From the NCBI RefSeq assembly GCF_003352835.1, contig NZ_QLVD01000019.1, positions 62,001 through 126,000 on the forward strand: a stretch of 64,000 bases of DNA, written 5' to 3'. The first letter of the stretch is position 1. Each line of letters opens with the position of its first letter. The notes under the pieces are model-generated. The model was given only the letters and a program-made list of their open reading frames with translations. It did not search any database and was not told the origin of the DNA. This document shows positions 42,613-50,266 of the stretch, one piece after another. This DNA comes from Ornithinimicrobium murale (GTDB lineage: Bacteria; Actinomycetota; Actinomycetes; Actinomycetales; Dermatophilaceae). The position numbers and the translations under genes were made by a program.

Positions 42613-43017
42613 GTGATTACTAGCAGCTACCCGGTTCTGATGAGCCGCGACGTCGCGACCACCCGCGAGTACTACGAGCAGGTGCTGGGCTTCGCCGCCA
42701 CGTTCGTCTCGGAGTGGTACGTCAGTCTTGCCCGCGAGGGCCACGAGCTCGCGATCCTCCATCCCGACCACGAGACGATCCCAGAGGCCTTCCGTGGAAG
42801 GCCTGCCGAGGGAGTGCTGGTCAACCTTGAGGTCGATGACGTCGACGCCTTCCATGCCGCGCTGCCCGATCATCCCTCGGTGGATGTCGTGCTACCGCTG
42901 CGCACCGAGGACTTCGGCCAGCGGCATTTCATCTTGGCTGCGCCGGACGGCGTCCTTGTGGACGTGATCACCCCGATCCCGCCCTCCGGTGAGTACGTCC
43001 ACCAACACGTCGGGTAG
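42613..43017 (+). CDS. VOC/glyoxalase-like protein
   Basis: 134 residues from GTG 42613 with AAAGGAG upstream. The VOC fold is seen as SSYPVLMSRDVATTREYYEQVLGFAATFVSEWYVSLA, HELAILHPDHETIP, and DFGQRHFILAAPDGVLVDVI, the usual paired beta-alpha-beta-beta-beta modules. Could bind a metal or drug (bleomycin-resistance-like) but the ligand is unknown. Confidence 0.85.
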   Translation: MITSSYPVLMSRDVATTREYYEQVLGFAATFVSEWYVSLAREGHELAILHPDHETIPEAFRGRPAEGVLVNLEVDDVDAFHAALPDHPSVDVVLPLRTEDFGQRHFILAAPDGVLVDVITPIPPSGEYVHQHVG

Positions 43018-43461
43018 ACCGGGACACCGGCGGTCCGCCTGAGCTCGCTGGGTCGAGCACGCTCCAGGCAACGGGCCCGAACGCCCCCACTAGGATGGCG
43101 CCGAGGATCCCCAGCACCATCACTAGCCGGCTCGCAACACGACCCTAGCTAGTAGTAGGGGTTTTTAGGCCTCTGACCTGCACGTTTGAACATGCGTTCA
43201 TGTGACTCAGCGCTGAGTCAACGCGAGTCAATTCAGTCACCTTTTTCGGGGCCGTTTTGCAAACCCGCAGGTCAGGGGGTTGATGCCTCATTCGGCCCGA
43301 TCCGACCTGGGGTGCGCCGAAGGTAGGTCGGGCACTTCGAGAGCGCTGTTCATTCGCCGATCTGGAGCCCGAAAGCCCCTCTATTCTCTAGTACTGATCT
43401 TAGAGTGTCGTATACACCGACGCTCAGTAGTAGCCAAACGACGTCGCCTGATGGCTCCAGA
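43018..43461. other. Noncoding interval at the right edge of the insert
   Basis: No supported gene. Contains a palindrome at 43203-43220 with additional GAGTCA copies, an A/T-rich GTAGGGGTTTTTAGG tract and several stop-rich frames. It separates the cargo region from genes bearing the element's shared promoter motif. Confidence 0.5.
43203..43220. promoter_or_regulatory. 18-base perfect palindrome TGACTCAGCGCTGAGTCA
   Basis: The perfect dyad is followed by GAGTCA at 43225 and a CAGTCA at 43234, giving repeated half-sites. Likely an operator; the cognate protein is not identified. Confidence 0.5.
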
Positions 43462-43478
43462 CGCCACACCACCAGGTC
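43462..43478 (+). promoter_or_regulatory. Class A element before the Sm-like gene
   Basis: CGCCACACCACCAGGTC directly precedes ATG 43479, with CACA ending 10 bases before the start. Confidence 0.6.
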
Positions 43479-43739
43479 ATGAAGACGACATCTCGCTCCG
43501 CCCTGACCCTCTCCCACGGCACTTCCGGCGTCTGGGAGGGCACCTTCCAGGTTCTCCTGAGCGCCCTTCTGGCCGACATCCTGAGTGACGGTCCGGTCAC
43601 CATCGAGCTTACCCTGGACGATGGGTCTGAGGTGTCCGGGAGACTGCTCGACTACGACGACGACTCGGTCATGGTCGACAGTGCCGGTGGTGGTCTCAGG
43701 ATCGACCGGGACACCATCCTGACCGTCGTTCTGGACTGA
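43479..43739 (+). CDS. Small protein with Sm-like pattern
   Basis: 86 residues. The C-terminal half (VTIELTLDDGSEVSGRLLDY then DDDSVMVDSAGGGLRIDRDT and ILTVVL) follows the Sm1/Sm2 pattern: a DG turn, GxLxxxD, then a hydrophobic strand and Ile-rich end. Sm-like proteins bind RNA or form rings. This is a pattern-level inference only. It lies 25 bases before a tagged gene. Confidence 0.6.
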   Translation: MKTTSRSALTLSHGTSGVWEGTFQVLLSALLADILSDGPVTIELTLDDGSEVSGRLLDYDDDSVMVDSAGGGLRIDRDTILTVVLD

Positions 43740-43746
43740 CCGGGCG

Positions 43747-43764
43747 CCGCACAGTAGGCCAGGT
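43747..43764 (+). promoter_or_regulatory. Class B element before a tagged gene
   Basis: CCGCACAGTAGGCCAGGT directly precedes ATG 43765, with CACA ending 11 bases before the start. Confidence 0.6.
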
Positions 43765-44388
43765 ATGAGCGCCCAGATGACCGCCGCTACAGAGGCCGCA
43801 CGAGAGCAGAACCGCCACCCGAGTGGCCGCTTCGGTGCCGGTGCCGCGGTCGAGTCGGACTGCCGGCTGGGCGGTCTCGGGCGCGACGCAGTACGGCAGG
43901 CGGCGATCATCACCATGTCCGACTTCGACCCCTGCAACCCGGGCCGCTCGCAGGCCACGTCCTCCGAGCTGTTGACCGCCCACGCGACGATGACGCGTGG
44001 CTGCTCGGGGCTGGCCAGTACGACGGAGAAGGCCCGCGCCATCAGTGCCTGCGTCCGTGCCTCCATTGATGACCGCGGTGGCCTGTCGCCGGCCGACTAC
44101 GACACCGTGATGGCAGGCGTCATGCCGGACGACCCGGAGGCGACACGGCTGCTCGCCGCCCGCCACCAGGGCGCGGCCGAGCACCTGTACGACGTCCGGG
44201 CAGGGACCGCTCTTCCCGGTGACCACCCGCTGGACGCCCAGACCATTGAGGACTACCGGGCGCACCTGGGTATCCACGAGCCGGACGATGCCGACCCAGT
44301 CGGCGGGGCCAACGAGCTCGCCCTGGCATGGTCCTACCGGCTGGACCGCGAGGCACTCGATCTGGCCCGCCACACCAGCAGGGCATGA
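43765..44388 (+). CDS. Tagged hypothetical protein
   Basis: 207 residues. The tag (EAAREQNRHPSGRFGAGA then AVESD) is the most divergent, with Arg replacing the Lys of GKFG. The body is helical (STTEKARAISACVRASIDDR; LDAQTIEDYRAHLGIHEPDD). The next gene's start overlaps its stop (ATGA) and that gene's class A element lies inside this gene's last codons. Confidence 0.7.
   Translation: MSAQMTAATEAAREQNRHPSGRFGAGAAVESDCRLGGLGRDAVRQAAIITMSDFDPCNPGRSQATSSELLTAHATMTRGCSGLASTTEKARAISACVRASIDDRGGLSPADYDTVMAGVMPDDPEATRLLAARHQGAAEHLYDVRAGTALPGDHPLDAQTIEDYRAHLGIHEPDDADPVGGANELALAWSYRLDREALDLARHTSRA
44368..44384 (+). promoter_or_regulatory. Class A element inside the end of the tagged gene
   Basis: CGCCACACCAGCAGGGC directly precedes ATG 44385. 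The same 17 bases occur on the minus strand at 53131-53147 in the tRNA array. Confidence 0.6.
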
Positions 44389-44711
44389 AGCGCGAGGTCA
44401 GGGTCAGGCCGGTCAGTCGCACCGACATCGGCGGCTTCGGCAGCACGGTCATCGGCGTCGGACTCCACCCGGCCGACGGCCAGCTGGTCGTGATGTGCCG
44501 CGCAGCGCAGTACGCCGGTGGCCGGTTCCTGGGCCACCTGTTCCTGCGCTTGCACGAGCAGGTCGACGGCTCCTGGGTCAGCGTCCACATCCCGCCCAAA
44601 GTCGCTGAGTTCCTGGGCTCGGCCGAACCGGGCACCCGCGCGAAGGTGTCCGGTCGCTGGTGGACCGCGGTCGAGTTCTCCCGCGCGCCCTCGCTGATCG
44701 TCTACAAGTAG
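44385..44711 (+). CDS. Hypothetical protein
   Basis: 108 residues from ATG 44385, overlapping the previous stop. Beta-rich (GGFGSTVIGVGLHPADGQLV; RFLGHLFLRLHEQVDGSWVS; AKVSGRWWTAVEFSRAPSLI). No family recognised. It ends 20 bases before the next start. Confidence 0.65.
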   Translation: MKREVRVRPVSRTDIGGFGSTVIGVGLHPADGQLVVMCRAAQYAGGRFLGHLFLRLHEQVDGSWVSVHIPPKVAEFLGSAEPGTRAKVSGRWWTAVEFSRAPSLIVYK

Positions 44712-44714
44712 CGG

Positions 44715-44731
44715 CGCCACACCTGTCGCTC
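44715..44731 (+). promoter_or_regulatory. Class A element before the HTH/Cys-rich gene
   Basis: CGCCACACCTGTCGCTC directly precedes ATG 44732, with CACA ending 10 bases before the start. Confidence 0.55.
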
Positions 44732-45292
44732 ATGAGCGAGATAACCGACAGAATCGCCTCCCTTGCCGCCGACGCTGGCCTGACCGTGCCCGAGCTGGCT
44801 CAGGTCGCCGGTATCCCCAAGAACGACTTCGCCGAGAGGGTCGCCTCGGGCCGGGACGTGAGCAGCCTCGAGGTCGCGCTGGTCGCTGAGTTCGCCGGGC
44901 GCGACCCCCTGTGGGTCATCACCGGCCAGTGGCCGACCGACGCGCTGGCCCGTGCCATGGCGAAGTACGAGGACATGGACTTCCCTGAGCGCGCCGGCTT
45001 CAACAAGGCGTGGAACGCACTGGTTCCCTTCCTGCCGACGGCTGTCCGCGACCAGGCCATCGCCGTACTTGGCGAGCCCCAAGACCCGGTCGCCAAGTAC
45101 GGCTGTGACGGCAGCAAACGCCCTGTGAGCGTGTTGGAGCGGCGATGTGAGTGTCAGTGTGGTTGCGTCGGCTACCGCGTCTACGACAGCCCTCGCGCAT
45201 GCCCTCACGGGCTAGTTCGCCAACGTAGATGGCCTGGCCAGGCGCTTAAAGCCCTCGGCGCTTTCGACTGTGATGGAGCTGTCTCCGACTGA
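44732..45292 (+). CDS. XRE-like HTH protein with Cys-rich C-terminus
   Basis: 186 residues. The N-terminal 70 residues look like a divergent XRE DNA-binding domain (LTVPELAQVAGIPKNDFAER; LEVALVAEFAGRDPLWVITG). Near the C-terminus a Cys cluster (RRCECQCGCVGYRVY then ACPHG) could bind a metal. The end after about residue 150 is less convincing and may be a frameshifted tail. Possible regulator of the element. Confidence 0.6.
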   Translation: MSEITDRIASLAADAGLTVPELAQVAGIPKNDFAERVASGRDVSSLEVALVAEFAGRDPLWVITGQWPTDALARAMAKYEDMDFPERAGFNKAWNALVPFLPTAVRDQAIAVLGEPQDPVAKYGCDGSKRPVSVLERRCECQCGCVGYRVYDSPRACPHGLVRQRRWPGQALKALGAFDCDGAVSD

Positions 45293-45411
45293 CACTGCAT
45301 GGGCTAACACCGATCGTTCACGGATGTTTGCTCGGGCGAATGATTCTAGTCGGAGGGTTGTTGCCATATGTCACCATTAAACCACTCGTTGCCTTTAATG
45401 TGAAGGCTTGG

Positions 45412-46185
45412 TCAACCGGCTACCATTGAGAATGGCTTCAACAATCGCCGCTGCCTATACCTTCTCCACTCAAACCAAAACACCACTGGAATGCCGACAA
45501 TGAATAGTCCCACAGCCACTGACGCCACGACGCTGATAAAGCTCTTGCCAGCCGCAGTCTGCGACTCGTAGCCAATGCCAAGATTGGCACCGAGCAGGAA
45601 AAACAATAGGACCACTACGAGCATGCTCGCCGTCAGGTGGTAGCGAAGCATCTCTAATGAAAAACGTTCTCGGACCGCACTCATTGGGCGCGTTTGACCG
45701 GTAAAGTGCGCATCAATATACATTTCTTCGTCTGACAGGGACTCCCACAGAATTGCCAAATCGAAGAACTCCCCCGGGTTCATGAGCGCAGGGACTACTC
45801 TGACCGCTTCGCCCCCGGTTGTGATTTTGACGCCACCGCTCAGCGCTTCCGGATAGGCGGCAACTCCCCAAGCGGAGATCGGATTGGACCCTTCCTGAAA
45901 GATTGTAATGGGTACAGAAAAATCACCCTTCGCGATGGGCCTGTTTCCCGTATTTGCGATACGAACCTTCATCACATGCGGATCAGGGAGTTCGCGCTCG
46001 TCCAACGTCACACTCAAACCTTCCACTGCCTCCCGCACTCCCTTCGGGGCGATAGGGGTCTGAGCGATCACTTGGTAATCTAGCGTCGTCGATGACTTGT
46101 CCCTTTGCCTCAGGTAGAGCGTTATTCCGGCAGGTACCAGCGTGGCGACGACTGCCACTATGGCTATCCAGTGCCCAAGTTCCAT
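45412..46185 (-). CDS. Membrane protein of unknown family, atypical base composition
   Basis: 257 residues. One N-terminal membrane segment (IAIVAVVATLVPAGITLYL), a long soluble beta-rich domain (LDYQVIAQTPIAPKGVREAV; VMKVRIANTGNRPIAKGDFS), then two C-terminal membrane segments (HLTASMLVVVLLFFLLGANL; SVVASVAVGLFIVGIPVVFW). GC is visibly lower than its neighbours, which suggests recent transfer. The layout resembles accessory or defence membrane proteins, but no assignment is made. 45293-45411 upstream of its end holds no gene. Confidence 0.7.
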   Translation of the reverse strand: MELGHWIAIVAVVATLVPAGITLYLRQRDKSSTTLDYQVIAQTPIAPKGVREAVEGLSVTLDERELPDPHVMKVRIANTGNRPIAKGDFSVPITIFQEGSNPISAWGVAAYPEALSGGVKITTGGEAVRVVPALMNPGEFFDLAILWESLSDEEMYIDAHFTGQTRPMSAVRERFSLEMLRYHLTASMLVVVLLFFLLGANLGIGYESQTAAGKSFISVVASVAVGLFIVGIPVVFWFEWRRYRQRRLLKPFSMVAG

Positions 46186-46394
46186 GACCCGAGCCTACCG
46201 ACCGCCACCGCCACCCGGGTAGTAGGCACAACGAAAGAGCACCCCTCTCGGAGTGCTCTCATGTGCGGTGACGGGCCGCTACTTCTTCTTCGCTGGCTTT
46301 GTCCTGCGGCTTCCGCTGCGACGCCCATGCTCACCAGCTCGTCATAGACGTCCTTGGTGACGTCTACCGTCCTACCGGGCCGCGTGGTGCTCAC
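46164..46394 (-). CDS. Doubtful small protein, possible frameshift
   Basis: The open frame from ATG 46394 starts well (TTRPGRTVDVTKDVYDELVS) but its second half is poor. In another frame the same region ends RRSGSRRTKPAKKK with a stop at 46279-46281, followed by the terminator at 46236-46259. A shift near 46320 would give a short basic DNA-binding-like protein. Which product is real is unclear. Confidence 0.35.
   Translation of the reverse strand: MSTTRPGRTVDVTKDVYDELVSMGVAAEAAGQSQRRRSSGPSPHMRALREGCSFVVPTTRVAVAVGRLGSWNLGTG
46236..46259 (-). terminator. Hairpin terminator
   Basis: AGAGCAC and GTGCTCT form a stem around a 10-base centre that also partly pairs. It lies just past the small minus-strand gene. 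Confidence 0.6.
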
Positions 46395-46445
46395 CGCGTA
46401 GGAGTACGTTGCGTGTCAGTTTCGCCTTCATCAACCGCCTCTTAT

Positions 46446-46586
46446 ATGCCGGACGTACCCGGGATCCTGTCCCACATCGCCGAGCTGCTCGATTCGGACC
46501 TCGGCCAGGTCGCCGCAGCCACCCAGGCCAAGCTCGCCTGCCGTGCCCAGCGCGATGGCCTGCAAGGTTGCGGCGACAACCGCTGA
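46446..46586 (+). CDS. Small hypothetical protein
   Basis: 46 residues from ATG 46446 (MPDVPGILSHIAELLDSDLG then QVAAATQAKLACRAQ). Helical and acidic. It ends 14 bases before a strong terminator, which supports a real transcript. No function recognised. Confidence 0.45.
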   Translation: MPDVPGILSHIAELLDSDLGQVAAATQAKLACRAQRDGLQGCGDNR

Positions 46587-46599
46587 GGCCCCGAACGCA

Positions 46600-46634
46600 C
46601 AGAAGCCCCGCCAGAACTTCTGACGGGGCTTCTG
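46600..46634. terminator. Bidirectional terminator
   Basis: CAGAAGCCCCG and CGGGGCTTCTG, extended by CAGAA/TTCTG, form a near-perfect stem between a plus-strand and a minus-strand gene end. Confidence 0.8.
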
Positions 46635-46637
46635 AGA

Positions 46638-47183
46638 TCAGGTGGTCCAGGTCAGGTCGTAGGTGGTGGGGACGAACGGCTCCCACAGCAGCACCAGACC
46701 GGCCTGCTCGGGGGTGCGGTCGGCCTTGTCCCAGTTGCAGATCCAGCAGGCCGCTACACAGTTCTCCCAGGTGGACTGTCCGCCGTGTGCCCGTGGGACC
46801 ACGTGGTCGACGGTGATCGCCGGCGTGCCCGGAGGAGGTGTCTCGACCTTGGCCTGTGGCCGACCGCAGTAGGCGCACTGGTGATGGTCGCGGACCTTCA
46901 CCCCCTCGAAGGAGTAGCCGGCCAGCGCGTCCACCGGCGTCCAGGTGTCCTTCGCCCCGGTGACGACACGGCCACCTGGTGAGGAACGGCGCCGGTACAG
47001 CCAAGCGGTCTTGACGTACCGCACCAGCCGCAGGACTGCAGGCATCGGGAACGGGCCGAAGGAGGCGTCCGGGACGGCCTCCTCGATGACAGCCACCTCG
47101 CGAACCAGCATGGTGATGGCCTTCTTGACGCTGACGCGGTGCAGCTCCTCATATGAAGCGTTCAGCACGACCACTGTGGACAT
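46638..47183 (-). CDS. HNH endonuclease
   Basis: 181 residues from ATG 47183 with an AGGAGGTG site. The HNH core is clear: CAYCGR (zinc pair), ITVDHVVPRAHGG with the catalytic His, TWENCVAACWICNWDKADRTP with the second zinc pair. The N-terminal half (VVVLNASYEELHRVSVKKAI) is the usual companion of phage and host HNH proteins of this class. It probably nicks or cuts DNA. It is divergent from the RNase H-like gene. Confidence 0.92.
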   Translation of the reverse strand: MSTVVVLNASYEELHRVSVKKAITMLVREVAVIEEAVPDASFGPFPMPAVLRLVRYVKTAWLYRRRSSPGGRVVTGAKDTWTPVDALAGYSFEGVKVRDHHQCAYCGRPQAKVETPPPGTPAITVDHVVPRAHGGQSTWENCVAACWICNWDKADRTPEQAGLVLLWEPFVPTTYDLTWTT

Positions 47184-47248
47184 CTCGGCACCTCCTCTGG
47201 TTGCTCGTGTCCGTCTGACTGGATTGGTGTGGCGCTGGGCGTGGTCCG

Positions 47249-47265
47249 CGCCACACCCAGCGGGT
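47249..47265 (+). promoter_or_regulatory. Class A element before the RNase H-like gene
   Basis: CGCCACACCCAGCGGGT directly precedes ATG 47266, with CACA ending 10 bases before the start. Confidence 0.6.
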
Positions 47266-48111
47266 ATGAACATCGACATTCCGAAGCCGTGCCCGCCGCC
47301 GCGACGTGCTCCGACCGTGCCGCCTGCCGAACAGACGGCCCTTCTGGATGTGGTGGTGCGTCCCGTCATGCACGAGTGGGGGCTGTTCGTCTGGGCGCTC
47401 AACGACGGCACGCAGGTCCAGTCCGGACACTTCCGCGACGACCCGGCCACTCTTGCCAATTGGATCACCGAGCACTACCCCGGCTCGGTGGTGCTGCGTG
47501 GGTCAGGGGTCGAGCGGATCGCTGCAGAGATGGGTGAGCAGGCGTGTCTGGACCTGACCCCCGGCACCTCATCAGACATCGACCGTGCGCTCGGTCGCTT
47601 CGAGACCGAGACAGTGACCAAACTGCCCACGCTCCTGGTCGCCACAGATGGTTCGGCCGACAACAACAGCTACGTCGGGCTGGGCTGGGTCGGTGACGAC
47701 GGCCGCTACTCCGCTGGCGGGTGGCGTCAGCGTGGTCGGCGACAGGTCAATGCCCTGCGTGCCGAGATCGCCGCGGTCGTCTCAGCCATGGACGGCGTGC
47801 ACACCGACCGTCGGGTCGAGCTGCTGATTGACTCCCGGACCGTGTTGGAGGACGTGCGGCTGGCGATGGACGCCAAGCCTGTGCGTTTCGGCTCACGTTT
47901 CCCGACCAGGACGCTGCACCGGCTGGCCGTCATGGATGTGCAGGCGAGCTGGGTGAAAGGCCACCAGGGTCACGGGCTTAACGAGGCCGCCGACCAGCTC
48001 GCCACCTACGCCCGCCGGTGCGCCATTGCCGGAATCGAGCCGCGCCGGAGCGTCATGAAGGAGATTGTGGGGCGCGAGGGCGCTGCCTTCACCACACCCG
48101 CTGTCTCCTAG
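47266..48111 (+). CDS. RNase H-like nuclease
   Basis: 281 residues from ATG 47266. An N-terminal domain of unknown type is followed by an RNase H fold from about 125: LLVATDGSADNN (first Asp), ALRAEIAAVVSAMD (Glu), VELLIDSRTV (second Asp) and LNEAADQLATYAR (last acidic residue). These are the four metal ligands. It could remove RNA from hybrids or act on R-loops during element replication. It converges with a tagged gene (4-base overlap). Confidence 0.85.
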   Translation: MNIDIPKPCPPPRRAPTVPPAEQTALLDVVVRPVMHEWGLFVWALNDGTQVQSGHFRDDPATLANWITEHYPGSVVLRGSGVERIAAEMGEQACLDLTPGTSSDIDRALGRFETETVTKLPTLLVATDGSADNNSYVGLGWVGDDGRYSAGGWRQRGRRQVNALRAEIAAVVSAMDGVHTDRRVELLIDSRTVLEDVRLAMDAKPVRFGSRFPTRTLHRLAVMDVQASWVKGHQGHGLNEAADQLATYARRCAIAGIEPRRSVMKEIVGREGAAFTTPAVS

Positions 48112-48701
48112 TCCTCGACCTGCACCCAGGAGCTCCGGGCCGTAGCCCGCAGCGGGTTGCCCTGCTCGTCACGGACCAGGCGGACGCCCTCGAACTCGAC
48201 GGCGGCGAACCTGTCGTCGAAGTCACTGTCAGGGGCCGGCACGCTGGCCACGTCGTCGACCGATCCGACGAACTCGCTCCAGGTGACGTCCTCAGGTGCC
48301 AGTCCGTTCTCGGAGCTCGAGTGGACCAGGGTGAGGCGGTCCTGCTCGTCCACGTCCCAGGTGAGCGTGCCGTTGCCACTGGGTGCCGGTGTCGTGACCT
48401 GGTCACCTTCGCTGTAGGCGGGAACGAACACGTCGGCTCGGACCTCGCTGTGCCCGGTGCTCACGTCGTAGTGTTCGTCGGTGTCGAACACGGCCGGGCT
48501 GCCAGGGACGCTGACGCCACTGTGCAGGTCGGAGGTCCAGGCCAGCGAGCTCGGGCGGTCCTGTGGGTCGGTTCGGTCCAGCCGCACAGACCAGGATGGG
48601 CTCTCGATGACGGCGGTGCTCGCCTCGGCCGCGGGCTTGATGGCGAACTGTCCGCCCTGGCCGCGGGGGTGCTGGTGCTCCTGGAAGGTCTGCGTGCTCA
48701 T
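48108..48701 (-). CDS. Tagged hypothetical protein (HPRG variant)
   Basis: 197 residues from ATG 48701. The tag is the HPRG variant (QHPRGQGGQFAIKPAAEAS), as in the 26218 gene. The rest is acidic and beta-rich (WTSDLHSGVSVPGSPAVFDT; GNGTLTWDVDEQDRLTLVHS). Function unknown. It has a class B element. Confidence 0.72.
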   Translation of the reverse strand: MSTQTFQEHQHPRGQGGQFAIKPAAEASTAVIESPSWSVRLDRTDPQDRPSSLAWTSDLHSGVSVPGSPAVFDTDEHYDVSTGHSEVRADVFVPAYSEGDQVTTPAPSGNGTLTWDVDEQDRLTLVHSSSENGLAPEDVTWSEFVGSVDDVASVPAPDSDFDDRFAAVEFEGVRLVRDEQGNPLRATARSSWVQVED

Positions 48702-48719
48702 GCCGGTATCACTGTGCGG
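48702..48719 (-). promoter_or_regulatory. Class B element before a tagged gene
   Basis: CCGCACAGTGATACCGGC on the minus strand directly precedes ATG 48701, with CACA ending 11 bases before the start. Confidence 0.55.
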
Positions 48720-48741
48720 CGAGGCAACTAGGTGAAAGTTT

Positions 48742-48780
48742 GGCGGCACCTGGGATCCTTTGCCGGGACCAGGTGCCGCC
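48742..48780 (-). terminator. Terminator of the minus-strand operon
   Basis: GGCGGCACCTGG and CCAGGTGCCGCC form a perfect 12-base stem with a 15-base loop, just after the zinc-finger gene. Confidence 0.8.
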
Positions 48781-48787
48781 GTCAAGA

Positions 48788-48955
48788 CTACGTGGTCGTC
48801 TGCTCCAGCCAGGCTCGCCACCGTGACGGATGAGGTGGTCGAGCGAGTCGGTCGTTGATGGTGAGGCACATCTTGCCCGCCTGCACCTCGCAGACCGGGC
48901 AGGGGGCGTTGCCGCACGCGGGGAGTCGGAACGGGCGGTCTCGCCGGGTCCTCAC
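48788..48955 (-). CDS. Small zinc-finger protein
   Basis: 55 residues from GTG 48955, overlapping the previous stop (GTGA). ACGNAPCPVCEVQAGKMC with PHPSRW near the end matches the phage-type zinc finger CxxC-x6-C...H(x)R that is common in actinophage proteins. Probably nucleic-acid binding. Last gene of a five-gene overlapping minus-strand run (50254 down to 48788). Confidence 0.7.
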   Translation of the reverse strand: MRTRRDRPFRLPACGNAPCPVCEVQAGKMCLTINDRLARPPHPSRWRAWLEQTTT

Positions 48956-49305
48956 GCGGCCGCCATCTCGTCGACCAGACCGTCGGGCACCATGACCCCG
49001 GCCTCGGCCATCTCAGTCAGCATCTGGGCGCACTCTCCGCTGGTGTCGAGGATGTAGCTCTGCCCGCCGTACGGTGCCGGGACAGCCTGCCAGGCACCGT
49101 ACTCGGGGCTACCGACCCTCGCGCTGATCCTCGCCTGCTGGATGAGCCACTCCTTGACCGCCTCCGGGTCGCCAGGTTCAAAGGGCAACTGGACAGGCAG
49201 CTCGTCCGTCCAGTCCCACCTACGGGAAGCAACATGGATGACGAAGCCGTCGTCGGACCCGTAGATATAGACGTCGGAGGTGTCGGACCAGCGTGTATAG
49301 CTCAT
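48952..49305 (-). CDS. Hypothetical phage-like protein
   Basis: 117 residues from ATG 49305. The start (YTRWSDTSDVYIYGSDDGFV) resembles small actinophage proteins of unknown role; the C-terminus is helical (GECAQMLTEMAEAGVMVPDG). It overlaps both neighbours by 4 bases, so it is translationally coupled. Confidence 0.65.
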   Translation of the reverse strand: MSYTRWSDTSDVYIYGSDDGFVIHVASRRWDWTDELPVQLPFEPGDPEAVKEWLIQQARISARVGSPEYGAWQAVPAPYGGQSYILDTSGECAQMLTEMAEAGVMVPDGLVDEMAAA

Positions 49306-49943
49306 GCCTCGATGGTGTGGCGGCCAGGCTCGAGCACCTTGACGGTTGCCGAGCCGGGAGCGATCTCGGTCAACCCGGCGTCGTGGATGGACAACTCGGG
49401 GGAGGTGGCCAACTCGGCTGCAGCGACCTCGGCCAGGTCGAAGCGCCGACCGCCGTAGAGCCAGTCGGTCCGGGCATCCTCGTCCAGGCTCAGCAGCCAC
49501 GCGAACAGTCCGTGGGCCACCTGGGCGGCGCTCTTGCCGGTCGACATCCCCAGGTCGGTGTTCACCAGGATGGTCGGGCCACCTTCGGTCGCGACGTCTT
49601 CGGACCCGCAGCGAGGTAGCTCCAGTCCGGTCACCTGGAGCTTGCGGACGTAGCGGTCCATCTCGAAGTAGGTGACCGGCACCAGGGCAGCCGCAGCGGC
49701 CTCACCAACCCGCTCCACCACGACAGGCCCGGCGTCCAGTGCACGGGTCAGGGCGTGCTCGTTCTTGGCGCGGCGCACGGTCTTGGTGAACCGGCCGGCC
49801 AACCAGGGCCCCCAACTCGGGTGCTCGTGGTGGGTCAGCCAGGCGGTCACCGAGGCGAGGGCCACTGCACGGCAGGCATCCTCGTGCGTTCCAGCGTCGA
49901 GCAGCACGATGGGCTGCACGAGATCGAGGTCGTCCACGGTCAC
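49302..49943 (-). CDS. PTH2-like peptidyl-tRNA hydrolase with duplicated fold
   Basis: 213 residues from GTG 49943. The C-terminal half contains the PTH2 signatures LVNTDLGMSTGKSAAQVAHG (124-145) and HDAGLTEIAPGSATV near the end. The N-terminal half (AVALASVTAWLTHHEHPSWG; GRFTKTVRRAKNEHALTRAL) looks like a degenerate first copy, so a tandem duplication is likely. PTH2 enzymes release peptide from peptidyl-tRNA that has dropped off ribosomes. On an element with a tRNA array and a release factor this suggests a role in tRNA recycling. Confidence 0.75.
   Translation of the reverse strand: MTVDDLDLVQPIVLLDAGTHEDACRAVALASVTAWLTHHEHPSWGPWLAGRFTKTVRRAKNEHALTRALDAGPVVVERVGEAAAAALVPVTYFEMDRYVRKLQVTGLELPRCGSEDVATEGGPTILVNTDLGMSTGKSAAQVAHGLFAWLLSLDEDARTDWLYGGRRFDLAEVAAAELATSPELSIHDAGLTEIAPGSATVKVLEPGRHTIEA
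49306..49322 (-). promoter_or_regulatory. Class A element inside the PTH2-like gene end
   Basis: CGCCACACCATCGAGGC on the minus strand directly precedes ATG 49305, with CACA ending 10 bases before the start. Confidence 0.55.
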
Positions 49944-50254
49944 GTCATCTTGGCTGAGTCGTCGAATGCCTGGTCGTCGAACTCTGCGATCTGCCCGGCG
50001 ACATTCGACAGGGACCAGCTCAGGTCACCGGACTCCTCGGCGAGCACGTTCTGCACCAGATCACCGTCATTGGTGTAGCCGGTCACCTTGACCGAAGCGA
50101 CGCCACCGCCACCGGTGTGCTCCGAGTAGGACCAGGGCTTCTCGTAGTCGAACTCGACGTCGATGGTGTCCAGGGCGAAGTCGCCAGGGTTATGAGTGCT
50201 GACCTCGGACAGTTTGGATGCGCCCCAGCGGGACAGTGACTCCTTGAAGCTCAT
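49940..50254 (-). CDS. Hypothetical protein
   Basis: 104 residues from ATG 50254 with AAAAGGGAGCA upstream. Acidic and beta-rich (DFALDTIDVEFDYEKPWSYS then GGGGVASVKVTGYTNDGDLV). Its stop overlaps the PTH2-like gene start. Function unknown. Confidence 0.65.
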   Translation of the reverse strand: MSFKESLSRWGASKLSEVSTHNPGDFALDTIDVEFDYEKPWSYSEHTGGGGVASVKVTGYTNDGDLVQNVLAEESGDLSWSLSNVAGQIAEFDDQAFDDSAKMT

Positions 50255-50266
50255 GGTTGCTCCCTT

